Translations under genes and position numbers: made by a program
Shown here: positions 48,673 to 57,104 of the stretch, piece after piece
How the letters are laid out: each line of letters starts with the position of its first letter
How positions within the stretch are numbered: the first letter of the stretch is position 1
Notes under the pieces: generated by a model
The model's database searches: none
What the model saw: the letters and a program-made list of their open reading frames with translations, nothing else
Told to the model about the DNA's origin: nothing
Origin: Streptomyces sp. PR69
GTDB taxonomy: Bacteria; Actinomycetota; Actinomycetes; Streptomycetales; Streptomycetaceae
Assembly (NCBI RefSeq): GCF_026420845.1
Contig: NZ_JAOWCB010000015.1
Location: 62,001-126,000, forward strand
Length of the DNA stretch: 64,000 nt
Reading direction: 5' to 3'

Positions 48673-49215
48673 TCAGTGGGTCCAGGTGGCCTGTTCCTCG
48701 AGGAAGCGGGCGATCACCGCGTTGTGTCGGGCGTCGGCGAGGGCGTTGTGGTGCCCGCCCTCCTGCTTCGGCAGGTCCTGCGGGGTCAGGCCGAGCCGCT
48801 TGGCCTCGGTGACCAGGTCGTCGGTCTGCATGGGCAGGCCGGCGGGGAGCTGGCTCATCGGGCCGAAAAGCTGGGCGTAGGCGACGTGGTCGTACGCGGC
48901 GTAGTAGGCCCAGAGATCGGGGTTCGGGGTGGCGTGGATGAAGTTCTGTACGAGGCGGGCGATCTGGGCGCGGGGCCGGACGTCGGGGTGGCCGAGGTCC
49001 AGGTGCTCGATGCCCCGGTGCCCGGGAGGGTTCTTGGCGATGGGCAGGGAGGGCCAGACGTTGGCCATGAGCCAGCCGTGTTGGCGGACGGCGGCCTGGT
49101 CGAACTCGCTGCTGACGGCGTAGAGCTCGCGGCCGTCTTCGGCGACCATGCCGATGCTGATGAGGTCGATGGTGCGGCCGTCGTCGAGGAACTCGGTGTC
49201 GTAGAAGATCTTCAT
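48673..49215 (-). CDS. 3'-5' exoribonuclease-like protein (DEDD fold, Rv2179c type)
   Basis: 180 residues. FYDTEFLDDGRTIDLISIGM (first acidic motif), then AYYAAYDHVAYAQLFGPMSQ (second) and EGGHHNALADARHNAVIARF (third, HxALADA) form the DEDDh exonuclease core. The match to Rv2179c-type exoribonucleases is good by motif order and length. It may degrade host or phage RNA, or trim ends, early in infection. Confidence 0.8.
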   Translation of the reverse strand: MKIFYDTEFLDDGRTIDLISIGMVAEDGRELYAVSSEFDQAAVRQHGWLMANVWPSLPIAKNPPGHRGIEHLDLGHPDVRPRAQIARLVQNFIHATPNPDLWAYYAAYDHVAYAQLFGPMSQLPAGLPMQTDDLVTEAKRLGLTPQDLPKQEGGHHNALADARHNAVIARFLEEQATWTH

Positions 49216-49409
49216 TCGGTGTGCTCCTGAGTGAGGTGTGGTGGTCGGATGTGGTCGAGTGAGCTGCTGATGTCGTCGGCCATCCGACGCCAGCGTTCGG
49301 CGAGTGCCGGTTCGTCGCTGCGGACGCTGGCTGCGGTGAGCAGGGCCTCGACGATCTCGGAGGCCTCCGCGGCGCCGCCGGCCAGCTGTAGGAGGAGGAC
49401 GGAGGCCAT
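49212..49409 (-). CDS. small helical protein
   Basis: 65 residues: SVLLLQLAGGAAEASEIVEA, then PALAERWRRMADDISSSLDH. Coupled to both neighbours by overlap. Unknown function. Confidence 0.55.
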   Translation of the reverse strand: MASVLLLQLAGGAAEASEIVEALLTAASVRSDEPALAERWRRMADDISSSLDHIRPPHLTQEHTE

Positions 49410-49690
49410 CAGATATCGCAGTCGTCAAGGTGGATGACGTCGCTGTCGGCGTGCGGCCGCTTCCCGGGCCTCGTCTCGGGTTTCGAGGCCTTGCCGCTGC
49501 TCTTCGAGCCGTCCGCCTTCGGAGCTGTGGCCATCGCTGGGGCCGGCCGCGGGGCCGCGGGGCGGTCCGGAGCGATGGGGGCTGCCTGTGCTGCAGGTTG
49601 CGGTACGGCGGTGCATCGACCGTCGTTGTTGCATGCCGTGAGCAGCGCGGCGACCGTCATGCCTGCGGCAAGGACCTGGAGTGGTTTCAC
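49409..49690 (-). CDS. small prophage lipoprotein
   Basis: 93 residues with a lipobox (VAALLTACNN), then a Pro/Ala/Lys-rich low-complexity body and DSDVIHLDDCDI at the end. Outer-surface anchoring is predicted; unknown role. Confidence 0.65.
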   Translation of the reverse strand: MKPLQVLAAGMTVAALLTACNNDGRCTAVPQPAAQAAPIAPDRPAAPRPAPAMATAPKADGSKSSGKASKPETRPGKRPHADSDVIHLDDCDI

Positions 49691-49705
49691 GAGGGGCTCC
49701 GCTGG

Positions 49706-50206
49706 CTAGAACGGGGGCTCGGCCGGTGTGCCGCCGTCGACCGCCCACGGGTCATCCTGAGGCGGCTGAGTCGGCCGGGGCCTCTGGGCTTGACCCTGCT
49801 GCGGCCGTGCAGCCCGCTGGCCGCTCGTCTGCACGCCGCTCTGGCTCGCGGCGTCCTTCGACACCGATGCCACGGAGAACGCCAGCGAGGGGCCGATATG
49901 GCGGATCATGAGCGACGGCATGGAGTGCTTCTGGCCGTCCTTCTCCCACTCCTCCGTCCGGATCTCCCCAGTGACGAGGACCTCCATGCCCTTGGCGAAG
50001 GTCTCGGTGATGTTCTCGGCGAGGCGCTCCCAGGCGGTGCCACGGATCCAGAAGGTATCGCCGTCCTCCCATTCGCCGGTCTGCTGGTTGCGGCGGCGGG
50101 AGTTGAAGGCGAGGCGCACGGAGGCGACCGCCTTGCCGGAGGAGGTGAAGCGGAGTTCGGGGTCAGCGACCAGGCGGGCGATACCGGTCACGGTGGGCAA
50201 TGGCAC
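49706..50206 (-). CDS. ssb: single-stranded DNA-binding protein
   Basis: 166 residues with an OB fold in the first 105 (TGIARLVADPELRFTSSGKA; FNSRRRNQQTGEWEDGDTFW; GMEVLVTGEIRTEEWEKDGQ), a disordered Gln/Pro linker and the acidic C-terminal tip DDPWAVDGGTPAEPPF that recruits partner proteins in SSBs. It would coat ssDNA in phage replication. Confidence 0.92.
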   Translation of the reverse strand: MPLPTVTGIARLVADPELRFTSSGKAVASVRLAFNSRRRNQQTGEWEDGDTFWIRGTAWERLAENITETFAKGMEVLVTGEIRTEEWEKDGQKHSMPSLMIRHIGPSLAFSVASVSKDAASQSGVQTSGQRAARPQQGQAQRPRPTQPPQDDPWAVDGGTPAEPPF

Positions 50207-50261
50207 GAGGACTTCTCCTTACGTGTAGAACCGGGCTGTAACCGGTGCTGGCGGGTGGGGA

Positions 50262-50618
50262 CTACGGCTTTCGGGGCGGCGCGCTGGCCGTTCCTCCGGG
50301 GCGGGAGTCGAGGTCGCTGATCCAGGCGGCGCACACGGCGGCGACCTGGACGAGTTCGGCGCGCAGTTGCGCCGGGTTGGACTCGGCGAGGGCCTCGCGG
50401 ACCTCCTCTTGGAGGATGTGTCGCCGGGTCAACGTGCCGTCGGCCGCTGCCTTCCGGCAGATCCGGCGGGCGATGTGCGCCTGGCTGTGGTCACCGGGCA
50501 GGCCCGTGCCGTCGGGGTGGTGTTGGTCGCCGAACTTGGTGAGCTGTGCCTGGCGCTCGGCGTCGATGTCGTAGGCGAACTGCTTGATGCCGGGGACGAT
50601 GAAGAGGGCGGGGTACAT
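50262..50618 (-). CDS. MazG-like / NTP pyrophosphohydrolase-like phage protein
   Basis: 118 residues. DIDAERQAQLTKFGDQHHPD followed by HILQEEVREALAESNPAQLR and AELVQVAAVCAAWISDLDS fits the phage family related to MazG-type pyrophosphohydrolases (the EExxE-like helix is QEEVREA). It may sanitise nucleotide pools. Catalytic completeness is uncertain. Confidence 0.65.
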   Translation of the reverse strand: MYPALFIVPGIKQFAYDIDAERQAQLTKFGDQHHPDGTGLPGDHSQAHIARRICRKAAADGTLTRRHILQEEVREALAESNPAQLRAELVQVAAVCAAWISDLDSRPGGTASAPPRKP

Positions 50619-50914
50619 CAGCGGCGGTTCCTTCGGTGGTCGGCGAGGCGGGTGACGCCAGGAGGGAGGGGGAGCTGCTGCTGGTTGGCGGGGCAGGTGG
50701 CGACGTGGGGTTTGTGGAGTCGCTCCCAGCCGTTGAGGGGGAGTTCTGTGGTGGGGCGGCGGGAGCGCCAGGCGCCGGTGCCGTCGCGCCAGACGGCGGT
50801 GTTGCCGTCGAGGTCGGGGGTGGGGTCGACGGCGAGGTGTCGGCCGGCCTGGGTGGTGGTCCAGCGGATGGGTTGGCGGCAGGCGGGGCAGGTGGTGGGT
50901 CGTCTGGTGGTCAT
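50618..50914 (-). CDS. small zinc-ribbon protein
   Basis: 98 residues: CPACRQPIRWTTTQAGRHLA near the N-terminus with CxxC, and ATCPANQQQ in the C-terminal part. AGGAC lies about seven bases upstream of the ATG. Common early-region type in actinophages; no function known. Confidence 0.6.
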   Translation of the reverse strand: MTTRRPTTCPACRQPIRWTTTQAGRHLAVDPTPDLDGNTAVWRDGTGAWRSRRPTTELPLNGWERLHKPHVATCPANQQQLPLPPGVTRLADHRRNRR

Positions 50915-51093
50915 GTGGGGTCCTGGTGGGCGGGTGTCTGTTTCTGGGTTGTCATGGCCCAGTCGGTTTTGCGGGTGGTGTGGCTGGTGGATCCGGGGAG
51001 GCGGCGGCCGTTGGCGGGGACGGTGCAGGGTTCCCCGGCGGGGGCGTTGCACCAGTTGCAGCGGATGGCTTGCTCGGGGCGGTGGGGGCGCAT
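50911..51093 (-). CDS. phage zinc-finger protein
   Basis: 60 residues: CNWCNAPAGEPCTVPANGRR with CxxC...C then SHTTRKTDW. This is the phage zinc-binding finger also found at the C-terminus of the next gene upstream (CRRCHAQPGRTCITNGRRRR). ATGA coupling. Probably nucleic-acid binding. Confidence 0.65.
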   Translation of the reverse strand: MRPHRPEQAIRCNWCNAPAGEPCTVPANGRRLPGSTSHTTRKTDWAMTTQKQTPAHQDPT

Positions 51094-51788
51094 TAGGTGG
51101 CGTCCTCGTACGCGGTGGGGGGCTGGTTGGCGAGGGCGGCGGCGGATGCGGCGCGGCGGCGTTCCTGCTCTCGAAGGTCGTCATCGGGGTCGATCGGCGG
51201 GAGGCCCGCGGCGGCGCGGCGGGCGTCGTCGAGGCGTGCGGGGTGGACGTCTCGTCGGCGGCGGCCGTTGGTGATGCAGGTGCGGCCGGGCTGGGCGTGG
51301 CAGCGGCGGCACGGGATGGCGAGGACGTTGGTGACGCCGTCGCGGCGGTGCGGCAGGGCTTGGCCGATGGCGTCGAGGACGGCGGCTGCGCGGCCGCTGG
51401 GTCGGCTGCCCGGCGGCAGGGCCGGGCGGTCGGCGGTGCCGAGTGAGGCGCGGATGGTTTGCGGGGGGCGCTGGCCGGAGGCGGCGGCTGCGGTGAGTGC
51501 GCGAAGGTTGCGCGCCGAGTCGAGGCCGGTTTCGTCGGGGTCGCCGTCGTAGACGAGGTTCGCGGCGGCGATGCGTTCGGCGCGTCGGTCGCGGATTTCG
51601 GTGACGATCTCGGCTGGGGAGACGAAGGGCTGGCGGCGGGCGACGGCGATGACGGCGGCCCTGGCTTCGTTGATCGAGTACGGGGCGAGGATCTCGCCCC
51701 AGACGTCGGGGGTGTACTCGCCGAATTTCTGGGCGGGGCAGGCTGCGGCGACGTACTCGGCGATTTGGACAGCTTCTTCTTCGGTCAC
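51093..51788 (-). CDS. replication-associated protein, helicase-loader-like with zinc finger
   Basis: 231 residues. The first 75 residues (EEEAVQIAEYVAAACPAQKF, then TPDVWGEILAPYSINEARAA and RRQPFVSPAEIVTEIRDRRA) resemble the small G39P-type helicase loader/inhibitor fold. The C-terminal part carries a zinc finger (IPCRRCHAQPGRTCITNGRR). GTG start coupled to the initiator gene. Role in helicase recruitment is inferred from fold and place. Confidence 0.65.
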   Translation of the reverse strand: MTEEEAVQIAEYVAAACPAQKFGEYTPDVWGEILAPYSINEARAAVIAVARRQPFVSPAEIVTEIRDRRAERIAAANLVYDGDPDETGLDSARNLRALTAAAASGQRPPQTIRASLGTADRPALPPGSRPSGRAAAVLDAIGQALPHRRDGVTNVLAIPCRRCHAQPGRTCITNGRRRRDVHPARLDDARRAAAGLPPIDPDDDLREQERRRAASAAALANQPPTAYEDAT

Positions 51789-52789
51789 GGGGTCTGTCCT
51801 TCCTGGCGTTGTGCGGCGCGGGCGGCGGCGCGGGCGCGGGCGCGGTCGAAGACGGTTCCTCCGGGCTGGCCGGGCGGCGGGGTGCTGACCGATCCGGGGC
51901 CGGGGGTGTTCATGACCTCGTTGACGACGGCCGGGAGGGTCGAGGGGTGGAGGCCTTTCTGCATCCAGCGGGCGATGCCTCGGCGGATGTCGTCCGGGTC
52001 GATGCGGTCTTCCTCGAGGAGGACGTGGATCTGCTTGGCCATTTGGCCGATGACGGAGCGTGGTGGGCGCTTGGTGGTGCGCTGCAGCCACTCGCCGACG
52101 ATGGTCTGGGCGGTGACGTGGTCCGGTTCTTGGGTCTCGGTCTCGGTCTCGTGCTCGACATCGGCGTCGATGACGTTGTCGTGGAGCGCGTCGTCGTGAG
52201 GGCCGGCTGACGACGGCGGGTCCGTGTACGAGTGAGGTCTTGTAGAGAGAGGAGAGTGAGTAGGCGTCCGGGATTTCCGGACACTGACGTCCGGGATTTC
52301 CGGACACTGAGATTCGTCAGTGTCCGGGTTTCGCGGACACTGGACTGTCGGGTCAGTGTCCGGGTTTTGCGGACGCTGAGGCGGTTCAGTGTCCGGAGTT
52401 TCCGGACCCTCAAGTTCGGGTCCAGGGTCCGGGGTTTCCGGACACTGAGGGCTGCCAGTGTCCGCAGAATCCGGACGCTGAGGCTCGGGGCCAGTGTCTG
52501 GAAGTTCCGGACACTGAAGCGGCAGGATCCGGTACTTCGCCGTGCCGTTCTTCTGGCCGGCCGTGACCTTCTCCAGGACGCCCTTCTTCACGAGTGCCTT
52601 GATCACTTCGTAGATCTGGGGGCGCGACACCTGCGCGCGGCGGAGGATCTTCTCCGACTCCACGCTGGACCAGGTGATCCGAGTCGAGTCCCGGGCGTCG
52701 TCCGCCAGCACAGCGAGAGCGAGCTTCTCGCGGTGCGTCAGCGTCGTCGGTGCGTAGTCGAGCACCTCGACGTACAGGCGGCTGCCCAC
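51785..52789 (-). CDS. replication initiator with internal iteron array
   Basis: 334 residues. N-terminal winged helix (about 15-85: LTHREKLALAVLADDARDST; SVESEKILRRAQVSRPQIYE; VIKALVKKGVLEKVTAGQKN), then a Pro/Asp-rich repetitive stretch (about 90-175: PETPDPGPELEGPETPDTEP) encoded by the DNA iterons, and a C-terminal helical domain (TAQTIVGEWLQRTTKRPPRS; DDIRRGIARWMQKGLHPSTL). This is the lambda-O/phage-organiser plan in which the initiator binds iterons in its own gene. The GTG start follows AAGGGAG by eight bases. Confidence 0.8.
   Translation of the reverse strand: MGSRLYVEVLDYAPTTLTHREKLALAVLADDARDSTRITWSSVESEKILRRAQVSRPQIYEVIKALVKKGVLEKVTAGQKNGTAKYRILPLQCPELPDTGPEPQRPDSADTGSPQCPETPDPGPELEGPETPDTEPPQRPQNPDTDPTVQCPRNPDTDESQCPEIPDVSVRKSRTPTHSPLSTRPHSYTDPPSSAGPHDDALHDNVIDADVEHETETETQEPDHVTAQTIVGEWLQRTTKRPPRSVIGQMAKQIHVLLEEDRIDPDDIRRGIARWMQKGLHPSTLPAVVNEVMNTPGPGSVSTPPPGQPGGTVFDRARARAAARAAQRQEGQTP
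52262..52517. repeat. eight palindromic iterons, probable phage replication origin
   Basis: Eight copies of a 26-bp near-palindrome with consensus CAGTGTCCGG, a short A/T-containing centre, then CCGGACACTGA. They start at about 52262, 52285, 52318, 52354, 52387, 52423, 52456 and 52492. The last six are spaced 36/33/36/33/36, multiples of three, because they lie inside the initiator reading frame. Repeats of this kind inside an initiator gene are the standard architecture of lambdoid-type origins. Confidence 0.85.
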
Positions 52790-52817
52790 GTACGGATCTC
52801 CCTTATTGCGGAGGGGC

Positions 52818-52850
52818 CTGGTGCGCGGCCGCCGACCGGCCGCGCACCAG
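52818..52850. promoter_or_regulatory. long hairpin upstream of the replication initiator gene
   Basis: Perfect 14-bp arms (CTGGTGCGCGGCCG and complement) around a five-base loop, between the previous stop and the initiator GTG. No T tract. It could attenuate read-through into the initiator or stabilise the mRNA end. Confidence 0.55.
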
Positions 52851-52853
52851 AGT

Positions 52854-53147
52854 TCATGCGGTGCCGTCGTGATCGGCGGCGCTCGGGGCATCGGGCCAGA
52901 TGGCCCAGCAGTCGATGAGGTCGGCGGACGGCCCGCCGGGCTCGGTCTCCCGGTGCGCGGAGGCGACCGCTTCACGCATCGGATCGAAGGTGTCCATGTA
53001 TCCGCGGGCGAAGTCCTCAGGCTCGACCGCCGGTTCCTCGTGCTCCGGTTCGTTGTTGCGGTGCGCTGACCAGGCCATCCACAGCACGGCGAGGATCGAG
53101 GCGCCCCATGCGGCGGCGCCCACGGCGAGCCATCCCGTGCCGTTCAT
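52854..53147 (-). CDS. small membrane protein
   Basis: 97 residues: one N-terminal membrane helix (GWLAVGAAAWGASILAVLWM), then an acidic soluble part (EPEHEEPAVEPEDFARGYMD; DLIDCWAIWPDAPSAADHDG). ATGA overlap with the helicase gene. Unknown function. Confidence 0.6.
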   Translation of the reverse strand: MNGTGWLAVGAAAWGASILAVLWMAWSAHRNNEPEHEEPAVEPEDFARGYMDTFDPMREAVASAHRETEPGGPSADLIDCWAIWPDAPSAADHDGTA

Positions 53148-54619
53148 GACGCGACCGCCGTGACGCTGTGGACCCAGGCCAGCGCGGTGCTGTCGAGCGC
53201 CTCGCGGGCGCGGGTGACCGCGACGTAGGCGAGGCGGCCCTCCTCGCGCGGCAGGAGCACCAGCCCGGTCTCCGGGTGAGGCTTCGGGGCGCGGAAATCG
53301 TCGTGAATCCGCACGCGCGGCCACTCACGGCCCTTCGCCTTGTGCGCCGTAGAGACGACCAGATCGGCCTGCTGCTCGCTGCACAGCGCGTCCGCCGCCG
53401 AGATAATCGCCTCGGTGCCGTGCTCGTCGATGAGCTTCACCAGCACCTTGAGCGACCCGTCTTCCTCCTCCGCGTACTCGCGCACCGCGTCCCACGACGG
53501 GAACGCGAGGAGCTCTGGGTGATCCGTCGGGCGGCCGGACTGAAGGGCTTCAGCGGCCCAGGCGAGACGCTTGATGTCCCCTCCGCCGCCGACGAGCGCC
53601 GTCTTCCGCCCGGTGGCAAGGGCCTCCATGACGATCCCCATCGCGCCTGCATTGGTGCGGCAGAGGATCGCATCCGGCTCCGCGACCGGCCCCACCGTCG
53701 ACGTGCACTGGTCGTAGCCCGTGAGGCGGAGCGGGGCGTCGATGGTGCGGAGCCACAGGTTGGCCTCATCCGCGATGGCCGGCCCGAAACGAAAACTCTG
53801 GCTGAGCGTCAGCTCCGGGGCGGAGAGCTCACGGACGAACTTCTGGAGGGCGTCGTTCGCGCCGCGCCAGCCGTAGATCTGCTGCGCGGAGTCCCCTACC
53901 GCGATCCGCTGCGCGTGGTCCTGCGCGAGCAGCACCGCGGAGAGGACGTCGTTGGTGTCCTGCGCCTCGTCGAGCAGCACCACGTCAGTGGGGATTGTCG
54001 GCGAGCTCAGCGCCCACATCTTCAGGTAGTGGTCGTGGCTCAGGTTGAGCACGCCGTCGTCGGTCCGCAGGTCGTCCCACGCCGCCCGTGCAACGGGCAG
54101 GACCAGTGCGGCCAGCTGGGCGCGCGGCTCGGTCTTCGTGAGTCCGTCGTAGCGCGGGATGTGCCGTTCGGTGATCTCCAGGTCCGCTGAGTGGCACCAG
54201 CGGGTGACGGTGTCGAGTGCCGCCCGCATGATCAGCTTGCTCGTCATGGCCTTCGGGACGCTGAGGTCCGTGATGATGGCCGGAGTCGAGCCGACGATGC
54301 CGAGGACGCTGCGGACGTCGAGCGCCTGCGCCGCCTGGTGCGCGGTCTGCCGTGGACGCTGGAGCCGGGCACCGTACCGGGGGTCGAAGGCGAGTCCGTG
54401 GCCGGTCTTGCAGAGCACCGTGGACGGGAAGGACCGCGAGGCTTCGGCGGCGATGCTGCGGTTGTACGCCACGTACGTCATCCGCCGCCGCGCGTCGGAC
54501 CGGGCGATCATCTTCAGCGTGCTGCTCTTGCCGCAGCCCGCACCGGCTTGCAGGACCAGGTCCAGCCCGTCGCCGTAGACGGCGATGGCGTCGGTCTGTT
54601 CTGGGGTGGGGTCCACCAC
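53144..54619 (-). CDS. superfamily 1 DNA helicase (UvrD/Rep-like)
   Basis: 491 residues. Motifs in order: LQAGAGCGKSSTLKMIA (Walker A, about 23-39), VVLLDEAQDTND (motif II), AVGDSAQQIYGWRGANDAL (motif III), VVSTAHKAKGREWPRVRIHD (motif V) and LAYVAVTRAREALDS (motif VI). It should unwind DNA in replication or recombination. It has no separate nuclease domain. Starts shortly after the ATPase gene. Confidence 0.9.
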   Translation of the reverse strand: MVDPTPEQTDAIAVYGDGLDLVLQAGAGCGKSSTLKMIARSDARRRMTYVAYNRSIAAEASRSFPSTVLCKTGHGLAFDPRYGARLQRPRQTAHQAAQALDVRSVLGIVGSTPAIITDLSVPKAMTSKLIMRAALDTVTRWCHSADLEITERHIPRYDGLTKTEPRAQLAALVLPVARAAWDDLRTDDGVLNLSHDHYLKMWALSSPTIPTDVVLLDEAQDTNDVLSAVLLAQDHAQRIAVGDSAQQIYGWRGANDALQKFVRELSAPELTLSQSFRFGPAIADEANLWLRTIDAPLRLTGYDQCTSTVGPVAEPDAILCRTNAGAMGIVMEALATGRKTALVGGGGDIKRLAWAAEALQSGRPTDHPELLAFPSWDAVREYAEEEDGSLKVLVKLIDEHGTEAIISAADALCSEQQADLVVSTAHKAKGREWPRVRIHDDFRAPKPHPETGLVLLPREEGRLAYVAVTRAREALDSTALAWVHSVTAVAS

Positions 54620-54643
54620 TGTGGTGCACCTCCTTTCCGGGGT

Positions 54644-54679
54644 GCGGGCCCCGCCGGGAGAGTCGGCGGCGGGGCCCGC
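54644..54679. promoter_or_regulatory. GC-rich hairpin between ATPase and helicase genes
   Basis: GCGGGCCCCGCCG pairs with its complement around a ten-base loop in the 73-bp gap between the two genes. No T tract on either side. Confidence 0.4.
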
Positions 54680-54692
54680 GATCAGCGGTGGA

Positions 54693-55970
54693 TCAAGCGG
54701 CCTGGTCGGCCTGCTGGGCGGTCTCGGAGGCCAGGGCGTCGACCATGGAGGTGAAGTCGGCGGGCCCGTTCTCCCGCTCCGCGTAGGCGTTGAGGGTGTC
54801 GAGCAGTTCCTTCGCTTCGTTGAGCGTCAGCTTGTTTGCCGAGTCGAGCTCGCTGCCGACAATGAGCGAGGTGGCCCGGAGGCGATCCGCGCGGTTCTTC
54901 ACGCCAAGCTTGTTGAACAGGGCGTGCATCATGCGCATCTGCGGCGGAGTGACCAGGGAGACGCCGCCCGCAGCAGACTGCGCATCGGAAAGGGAGTGCG
55001 CGGAGGGCGGGTTGGACTGCGCCATGTCTTGGGATGGCGGGGGCGACTCGGCCTGTCGTCCGGCGGGTGCCGAAGACGGCGCGGAGGCGGGCTTCAGCGC
55101 CGTTCCATACTCCTTGATCAGAGCACCGAGCTGGATGATTTCCCCAGACTTCGGGTGCAGCGTCCCCGTCGTCAGCAGCCCTCGCTGGTCGGCGCGACGG
55201 TGGAGCGCGAGCGCACGCTCGTACGTCAGCCCGCTGGCGGTCAGCTCGTCCAGGATGACCTGGACCGCGTCCACACCCTGGCCGAGCTGCTCCAGGATCG
55301 TCTCGCCGATGTCCTCGCCCGGGTGCCGGACCGTGAGGCCGTCCAGCGGCTCATACCGGGTCTTGGTCACGGTCGCTGTGCCTTCGACCATGTCCATCAC
55401 GACGTCGAGCTCATACTCGGCACCTTCGCGCTGGACGGCCTTCACACCGACCTTGGTGACCTTCTTCCCCTCGATCACGTAGTCGCCCTTGGTGCGCATC
55501 GTGACGATGAGGTGGCCGCGGAAGTTCAGGATCGCGTCGAGCATTTCCTGCTCGATCGGGTTGGCCTCGCGCCAGGCGCCGAAGGTGCCGCCGCTCTTCT
55601 TCGCGCCGGTGTTCTCGACGATCTCCAGGAGGCCCCCGCGGCCGTTCCAGAAGTGCGACCAGGAGTCGACGACCAGGACCGCAAGCTCTGCCTGCTCGGC
55701 GGCGCGGACGGCCTGGACGAGGTTGCGGGGGTCGTGGCTGTCCATAGGCATGTGGCCGAAGACGTGCCCGCCGAGCTCCGGCTTGCCGGGGACGGGGGCG
55801 TACTTGAGGGCGGACCTGCGCTCGGTGTCGACGACACCGATCTGGCCGCCCTGGGCCAGGCCCTCGGCGATGCGGAGGGCAGACTTGGTCTTGCCGGACC
55901 CTGCGGGACCCTGGAGGCCGATACGGGCCTTCGCCGTCTCGCGGGTGGCCGGAGTGAAGCTGAAGTTCAC
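54693..55970 (-). CDS. Sak4-like RecA-fold ATPase
   Basis: 425 residues. Walker A GPAGSGKTKSALRIAEGLA (about 20-38), a Walker B-type strand (ELAVLVVDSWSHFWN, about 93-107) and LIVTMRTKGDYVIEGKKVTK later identify the phage Sak4/RecA-like recombination ATPase family, which works with SSB in annealing or strand exchange. The C-terminal 130 residues (after a Pro/Ser linker) form a helical domain (PPQMRMMHALFNKLGVKNRA) also found alone in phage proteins. Confidence 0.85.
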   Translation of the reverse strand: MNFSFTPATRETAKARIGLQGPAGSGKTKSALRIAEGLAQGGQIGVVDTERRSALKYAPVPGKPELGGHVFGHMPMDSHDPRNLVQAVRAAEQAELAVLVVDSWSHFWNGRGGLLEIVENTGAKKSGGTFGAWREANPIEQEMLDAILNFRGHLIVTMRTKGDYVIEGKKVTKVGVKAVQREGAEYELDVVMDMVEGTATVTKTRYEPLDGLTVRHPGEDIGETILEQLGQGVDAVQVILDELTASGLTYERALALHRRADQRGLLTTGTLHPKSGEIIQLGALIKEYGTALKPASAPSSAPAGRQAESPPPSQDMAQSNPPSAHSLSDAQSAAGGVSLVTPPQMRMMHALFNKLGVKNRADRLRATSLIVGSELDSANKLTLNEAKELLDTLNAYAERENGPADFTSMVDALASETAQQADQAA

Positions 55971-56263
55971 GGTGTGCTCCGGTTGTTGCGCTGGTGCGGG
56001 GTGGTCGTGAGGCGGCCGTTCGACGTTGCGGCGGTGAGCCAGTCGGCTGCGCGCTGCATCGCGCCGAACTTCGCCTTCCTCTTGCGGGCAAGGGCGCGCG
56101 AGTCGTTCGGCTGCTCCTGGTGGATCTCCTTGGCGTGCGCCCGGAGGCCGGCGGAGAGCTCGGCACCGGTCTCCCTGCGGAGCTCGGCGAGGAGGGCGGC
56201 CACGGCGTCGGGACGCATGCCACCCGCGACCAGGCCTTGGTAAATGCGGGAGTACGCGCTCAT
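55967..56263 (-). CDS. small basic phage protein
   Basis: 98 residues: RIYQGLVAGGMRPDAVAALL, then HAKEIHQEQPNDSRALARKR and a disordered basic tail. It overlaps the ATPase start. Likely nucleic-acid associated (basic); unknown function. Confidence 0.55.
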   Translation of the reverse strand: MSAYSRIYQGLVAGGMRPDAVAALLAELRRETGAELSAGLRAHAKEIHQEQPNDSRALARKRKAKFGAMQRAADWLTAATSNGRLTTTPHQRNNRSTP

Positions 56264-56649
56264 CAGGCGTCGGCCTCCTCGTCGTAGGCGGCCTTCACCA
56301 GCAGCGGCGTGACCACATAGCCGGTGGGCTCCTCCGGCCCGCCGTCCGCGGTGGCGACCAGCTCCCACGGGGCGTGCGGGTCGTCGTCGCGGATCCAGTC
56401 GTGCAGGAGCGCGACATGCGGCGGGTACTCGCGGCTGAGCTGCACCTCGCAGTGGGCGCGTGCGGCGGCCGCGGTGGTGTAGTGGCCGAGGGCGATGTCC
56501 GAGCCGTGGAATCCGGCGCGGTAGATCGTCTGCTCGGCGGGCTGGGCGGTGTCCTGCTCGTCGTCGTACTCGTCGAGGAGGTCGTACACTTCGCGGTCCC
56601 GGAGGCCCGCGTCGTTCAGCAGCTTGTGGATCTTGTTGCGGGCGCTCAT
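56263..56649 (-). CDS. early phage protein, unknown function
   Basis: 128 residues: KIHKLLNDAGLRDREVYDLL, then IYRAGFHGSDIALGHYTTAA and TGYVVTPLLVKAAYDEEADA. No motif recognised. TGATG and ATGA overlaps with neighbours. Confidence 0.6.
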   Translation of the reverse strand: MSARNKIHKLLNDAGLRDREVYDLLDEYDDEQDTAQPAEQTIYRAGFHGSDIALGHYTTAAAARAHCEVQLSREYPPHVALLHDWIRDDDPHAPWELVATADGGPEEPTGYVVTPLLVKAAYDEEADA

Positions 56650-57104
56650 GCGGTACCCCCGGTGGAGGCGGCGACCCACTGCGCGACGGCGGCCCGCACC
56701 TGGTCGGCCCGGTGCGAGTCGACCGCGGGATGCTCGGGTACCGGCTGGCCACCGAGCAGCGCCCGCACACAGGCGGTCACGCTGTCGGGGTGGGCGTAGC
56801 GGCCCAGACACGGCAGGAACACGGGCTCGGCGGTGAGGACCCCGTGCGCCCCGCGCTCAGCCCACTGCCACTGGTCGGCGGGGTGATCCCACAGCAGGGC
56901 GATGCCGTCAGGGTGCCGGTCGGTGTCGACCGCAGGGCTGTCGCTGGTCCAGACGATGGCGGCGTTCAGCATCACGTCCAGGCCGTCACCGTCGTAGGGG
57001 TTCGATTCAGCGTCGGAGGTCCAGCAGTAGTCGGGCTCCAGCCCCGCGGCGGTCAGGGTGTCGACGATGGCCTTGATGTAGGGGTCGTGCGGCAGGTCAC
57101 GCAT
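56646..57104 (-). CDS. early phage protein, unknown function
   Basis: 152 residues: RDLPHDPYIKAIVDTLTAAG, then WTSDAESNPYDGDGLDVMLN and LLWDHPADQWQWAERGAHGV. Many Trp residues and Asp-rich loops, no recognised domain. Overlaps the upstream gene by eight bases. Confidence 0.6.
   Translation of the reverse strand: MRDLPHDPYIKAIVDTLTAAGLEPDYCWTSDAESNPYDGDGLDVMLNAAIVWTSDSPAVDTDRHPDGIALLWDHPADQWQWAERGAHGVLTAEPVFLPCLGRYAHPDSVTACVRALLGGQPVPEHPAVDSHRADQVRAAVAQWVAASTGGTA

Noticed and set aside
52262..52517. CRISPR-like array
   Set aside because: Repeats are palindromic, separated by only 7-10 bp, overlap a reading frame in phase and lack cas genes; they are iterons.
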